A stretch of 53,229 nt of DNA from an uncultured SAR86 cluster bacterium (GTDB lineage Bacteria > Pseudomonadota > Gammaproteobacteria > Magnimaribacterales > AG-339-G14): assembly GCA_902624765.1 (NCBI GenBank), contig CACNYO010000005.1, positions 1 through 53,229 on the forward strand. Reading direction: 5' to 3'. Under the pieces are notes generated by a model. It was not told the origin of the DNA. It was given only the letters and a program-made list of their open reading frames with translations, and searched no databases. This document shows, one piece after another, positions 51,283-53,229 of the stretch. How positions within the stretch are numbered: the first letter of the stretch is position 1; each line of letters starts with the position of its first letter. Both the position numbers and the translations under genes were made by a program.

Positions 51283-52083
51283 TTACTTACCTGTGAAATT
51301 CGCAGGTCTTTTTTCTATGAAATGTTTAACTCCTTCTTTGAAATCATCAGATCCGAAACTTTCAACCATTTTTTGAAATGCTTTTTGAATATGATCGTCA
51401 AATGATTCTTCCAGAGACGCATACATTTGCTCTTTCATAATTTTCACAGACCTTGGAGAAACATTCTTTGCTAGATCTTCTGCGTAAGCAATGACTTCAT
51501 CCATAAAAGAATCAGCTGGAATAGCTTTATTAACTAAACCGATTCTTTCGGCTTCTTTCCCATCAAATTTTCTTGCAGAGAAAAGAAGATCATTAGCATG
51601 AGATAAACCAATTATCCTACTCAACATCCAACCAACACCCCATTCAGCGATCAAACCTCTTTTAGAGAAAGCAGTTGAAAACACTGCGGTCTCGGAAGCA
51701 AATCTAATATCACAGTAAAGAGATAAGATAAAACCAACTCCGGCAGCAGGACCATTTATAGCTGCTATGACCGGCTTCTCTAAATTACGTACATAACTGA
51801 ATCCTTTCCAAGGTTCGTCATCATTAGATTGTTCAGAAGAATCTGATTTACCTTCAGAGGTACTAGCAAGGCCATCCATATCTGCGCCTGCAGTAAATCC
51901 TCTTCCTTCTCCAGTGAGAACAATTACTTTTACAGAATCATCCGCACATGCCTGATCTAAGATCTCCTTGAGCCTTGCACTGAGTGCAGGGGTTATTGCA
52001 TTTAATCTTTCCGGTCTATTTAATTTAACTAGTCCAACACCATTTTTTAAATCTTCATATAAAACTAAATCTTTATTATTCAT
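51283..52083 (-). CDS. Enoyl-CoA hydratase/isomerase family protein
   Basis: A crotonase-fold protein of 266 residues. The oxyanion hole residues are in GEGRGFTAGADMDGLAS and AAINGPAAGVGFILSLYCDI, and a catalytic Glu candidate lies in KRGLIAEWGVGWMLSR. An insertion of about 15 acidic/polar residues (STSEGKSDSSEQSNDDEP) follows the first oxyanion motif and is longer than usual. It most likely hydrates a 2-enoyl-CoA. It is sandwiched between an SDR gene and an acyl-CoA ligase gene, all minus strand with gaps of 2-3 bases. Confidence 0.92.
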   Translation of the reverse strand: MNNKDLVLYEDLKNGVGLVKLNRPERLNAITPALSARLKEILDQACADDSVKVIVLTGEGRGFTAGADMDGLASTSEGKSDSSEQSNDDEPWKGFSYVRNLEKPVIAAINGPAAGVGFILSLYCDIRFASETAVFSTAFSKRGLIAEWGVGWMLSRIIGLSHANDLLFSARKFDGKEAERIGLVNKAIPADSFMDEVIAYAEDLAKNVSPRSVKIMKEQMYASLEESFDDHIQKAFQKMVESFGSDDFKEGVKHFIEKRPANFTGK

Positions 52084-52085
52084 AA

Positions 52086-52859
52086 CTAAACTGTTGTGCC
52101 TCCATCGACGACAATTGTGTGACCATTCACATAACTACCTGCTGCAGATGCAAGAAATACAGCAGCTCCTCCAAGCTCATCGGGCTCACCAATTCTATTC
52201 TGTGGTGTGCCAGTTAAAGCTGATTTTAAAATTTCAGGGTTCTCCCATAAAGCTCTTGCAAAATCAGTTCTGATTAAGCCAGGGGCAATGCAATTTGTTC
52301 TGACATTGAATTTACCAAATTCAGATGCATAATTTTTTACAAGCATAATGTCTGCTGCTTTTGAGACGTTGTAGGCTCCTATAACCTGACTTGCTCTCAT
52401 GCCTCCTATAGAAGAAACAATAATAATATTTCCATCTTCTCTTTCAACCATCTCAGGAATTACCATTTGACATAAATTATGATTACTTTTGATGTTGTTA
52501 TTCATAATTTTTTCAAATGCCTCATCGGGGATATCTTTGATAGAGCCAAAGAAAGGATTAGTTGCAGCATTACAAACCAAAATATCAATCTGACCAAGTT
52601 GGATCCTTGTTTCTTCAACTAACATCTCCAAAGCAGCTTTATCAGAGATATTGCATGGAATCACAATTGCTTTTCCAGGGCCATCCTTGCAAGCTTCATT
52701 AATTTCATCAGCTGTTTCCTGACATACATCAGCTTTCCTACTGGATATAACTACTTCGGCACCATGAAGTGCCATAGCTTTGGCAATAGATTTCCCAATC
52801 CCTTTGGAGGAGCCTGTAATAATGGCTTTTTTTCCTGTTAAATCAAATAATTCGCTCAT
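52086..52859 (-). CDS. Short-chain dehydrogenase/reductase (SDR)
   Basis: A 257-residue classical SDR: cofactor loop IITGSSKGIGKSIA, VCNAATNPFFGS as the NNAG-type motif, catalytic YNVSK in GAYNVSKAADIMLV with the Ser in IIVSSIGGMRA, and the C-terminal YVNGHTIVVDGGTTV typical of FabG/DHRS4-like proteins. R at the end of strand 2 (SSRKADV) suggests NADP preference. It abuts the partial enoyl-CoA hydratase gene with no gap. Confidence 0.92.
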   Translation of the reverse strand: MSELFDLTGKKAIITGSSKGIGKSIAKAMALHGAEVVISSRKADVCQETADEINEACKDGPGKAIVIPCNISDKAALEMLVEETRIQLGQIDILVCNAATNPFFGSIKDIPDEAFEKIMNNNIKSNHNLCQMVIPEMVEREDGNIIIVSSIGGMRASQVIGAYNVSKAADIMLVKNYASEFGKFNVRTNCIAPGLIRTDFARALWENPEILKSALTGTPQNRIGEPDELGGAAVFLASAAGSYVNGHTIVVDGGTTV

Positions 52860-53229
52860 TTACTTTCCTTTCCAGTTAGGTAGTCTTTTTTCGGCAAATG
52901 CTACTGGACCTTCAATAAAATCTTCACTCCCAAACAATTCTTTGACAGCAGAATAGTGGGCTTTCATGGATTTTTCTAGATCGGGTTCGTTGAAATTTTC
53001 ATAGGCAACTTGTTTAGTCGCCCTAATTGACATTGGCGAACATTCTTCAATTTGTTTTGCCCAGGCCTTAGCTGCGCTTAGTAAATTTTCTGGTTCCACA
53101 ACTTCATTTACAAAGCCTAAGTCTTTACCTTCTTCAGCAGATACGTGTCTACCAGTAAGCATCATGCCTAATGCGTTTTTCATACCGATTTGTCTTGGAA
53201 GTCTTTGCATGCCTCCTGCAAGAGCTGCC
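52860..53229 (-). CDS. Enoyl-CoA hydratase/isomerase, C-terminal part (5' end outside window)
   Basis: The frame stays open to the window edge (AALAGGMQRLPRQIG), so the ATG at 53210 in the track is internal. The visible part holds the crotonase C-terminal half: GMQRLPRQIGMKNALGMMLT, VSAEEGKDLGFVNEVVEPE and SEDFIEGPVAFAEKRLPNWKGK. The oxyanion-hole motifs are upstream of the window. It is distinct in sequence from the hydratase at 51283, so the operon encodes two crotonase paralogues. Confidence 0.9.
   Translation of the reverse strand, partial: AALAGGMQRLPRQIGMKNALGMMLTGRHVSAEEGKDLGFVNEVVEPENLLSAAKAWAKQIEECSPMSIRATKQVAYENFNEPDLEKSMKAHYSAVKELFGSEDFIEGPVAFAEKRLPNWKGK

Noticed and set aside
1-53229. 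CRISPR arrays, insertion sequences, integrases, phage or defence genes
   Set aside because: None of the ORFs shows transposase, integrase, Cas or toxin-antitoxin motifs, and I saw no regularly spaced repeats. The region looks like core chromosome.

Overview
The window reads as a chromosome segment from a low-GC, streamlined marine gammaproteobacterium, most like the SAR86 clade. This assignment is an inference. It rests on A/T-rich coding sequence with very short intergenic gaps, gammaproteobacterial housekeeping genes (rsmJ, plsB, the suhB/trmJ divergent pair, yajC-secD-secF), a proteorhodopsin, two TonB-dependent receptors, many acyl-CoA genes, and no insertion sequences, phage genes or CRISPR arrays.

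Layout. 1-4318 (+) is a tightly overlapped housekeeping operon: era (partial)-recO-acpS-adk-tsaB-uppP-rsmJ. 4357-7377 (-) holds a small heat shock protein (ibpA), with a convincing sigma-32 promoter and a ROSE-like thermometer leader, and plsB. 7431-10585 (+) is tRNA-Leu(CAA)-yajC-secD-secF. suhB (-) and trmJ (+) follow, divergently. 12188-14483 is a nitrogen-sensing block: tRNA-Glu, a PII protein (glnK), an ammonium transporter (amt), and then a separately promoted leader that looks like a glutamine riboswitch and drives a 53-residue protein too short for the ORF track. 14517-18891 has a PhyH-family dioxygenase, a TonB-dependent receptor with a His-rich segment, and two small membrane proteins. 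18942-24776 carries a sugar dehydrogenase fused to a thioredoxin domain, a MATE exporter, a proteorhodopsin of predicted blue type, an MBL-fold protein, a small membrane protein and a LysR regulator. 24869-31346 has a large zincin-like lipoprotein with its partner gene, divergent from a second TonB-dependent receptor. 31389-36543 has tRNA-Gly, an alternative oxidase, dapE, and malate synthase G coupled to an amidohydrolase. 36547-53229 is mostly catabolic: paired acyl-CoA dehydrogenases, purU, a cystathionine synthase/lyase pair, a DsbA-like isomerase, acyl-CoA ligases, an M3 peptidase lipoprotein, enoyl-CoA hydratases and SDRs.

How the parts work together. The cell would import peptides, lipids or other organics through TonB receptors, aided by surface lipoprotein peptidases, and oxidise acyl-CoA substrates. 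Light (proteorhodopsin) and an alternative oxidase offer two ways to uncouple energy generation from the main respiratory chain. The most interesting unit is 12382-14483: glnK-amt followed by a glutamine-riboswitch-like leader whose small protein repeats a YRG-x-K motif resembling the T-loop motif of the adjacent PII protein. The riboswitch assignment is a motif match by eye; the mimicry idea is speculation.
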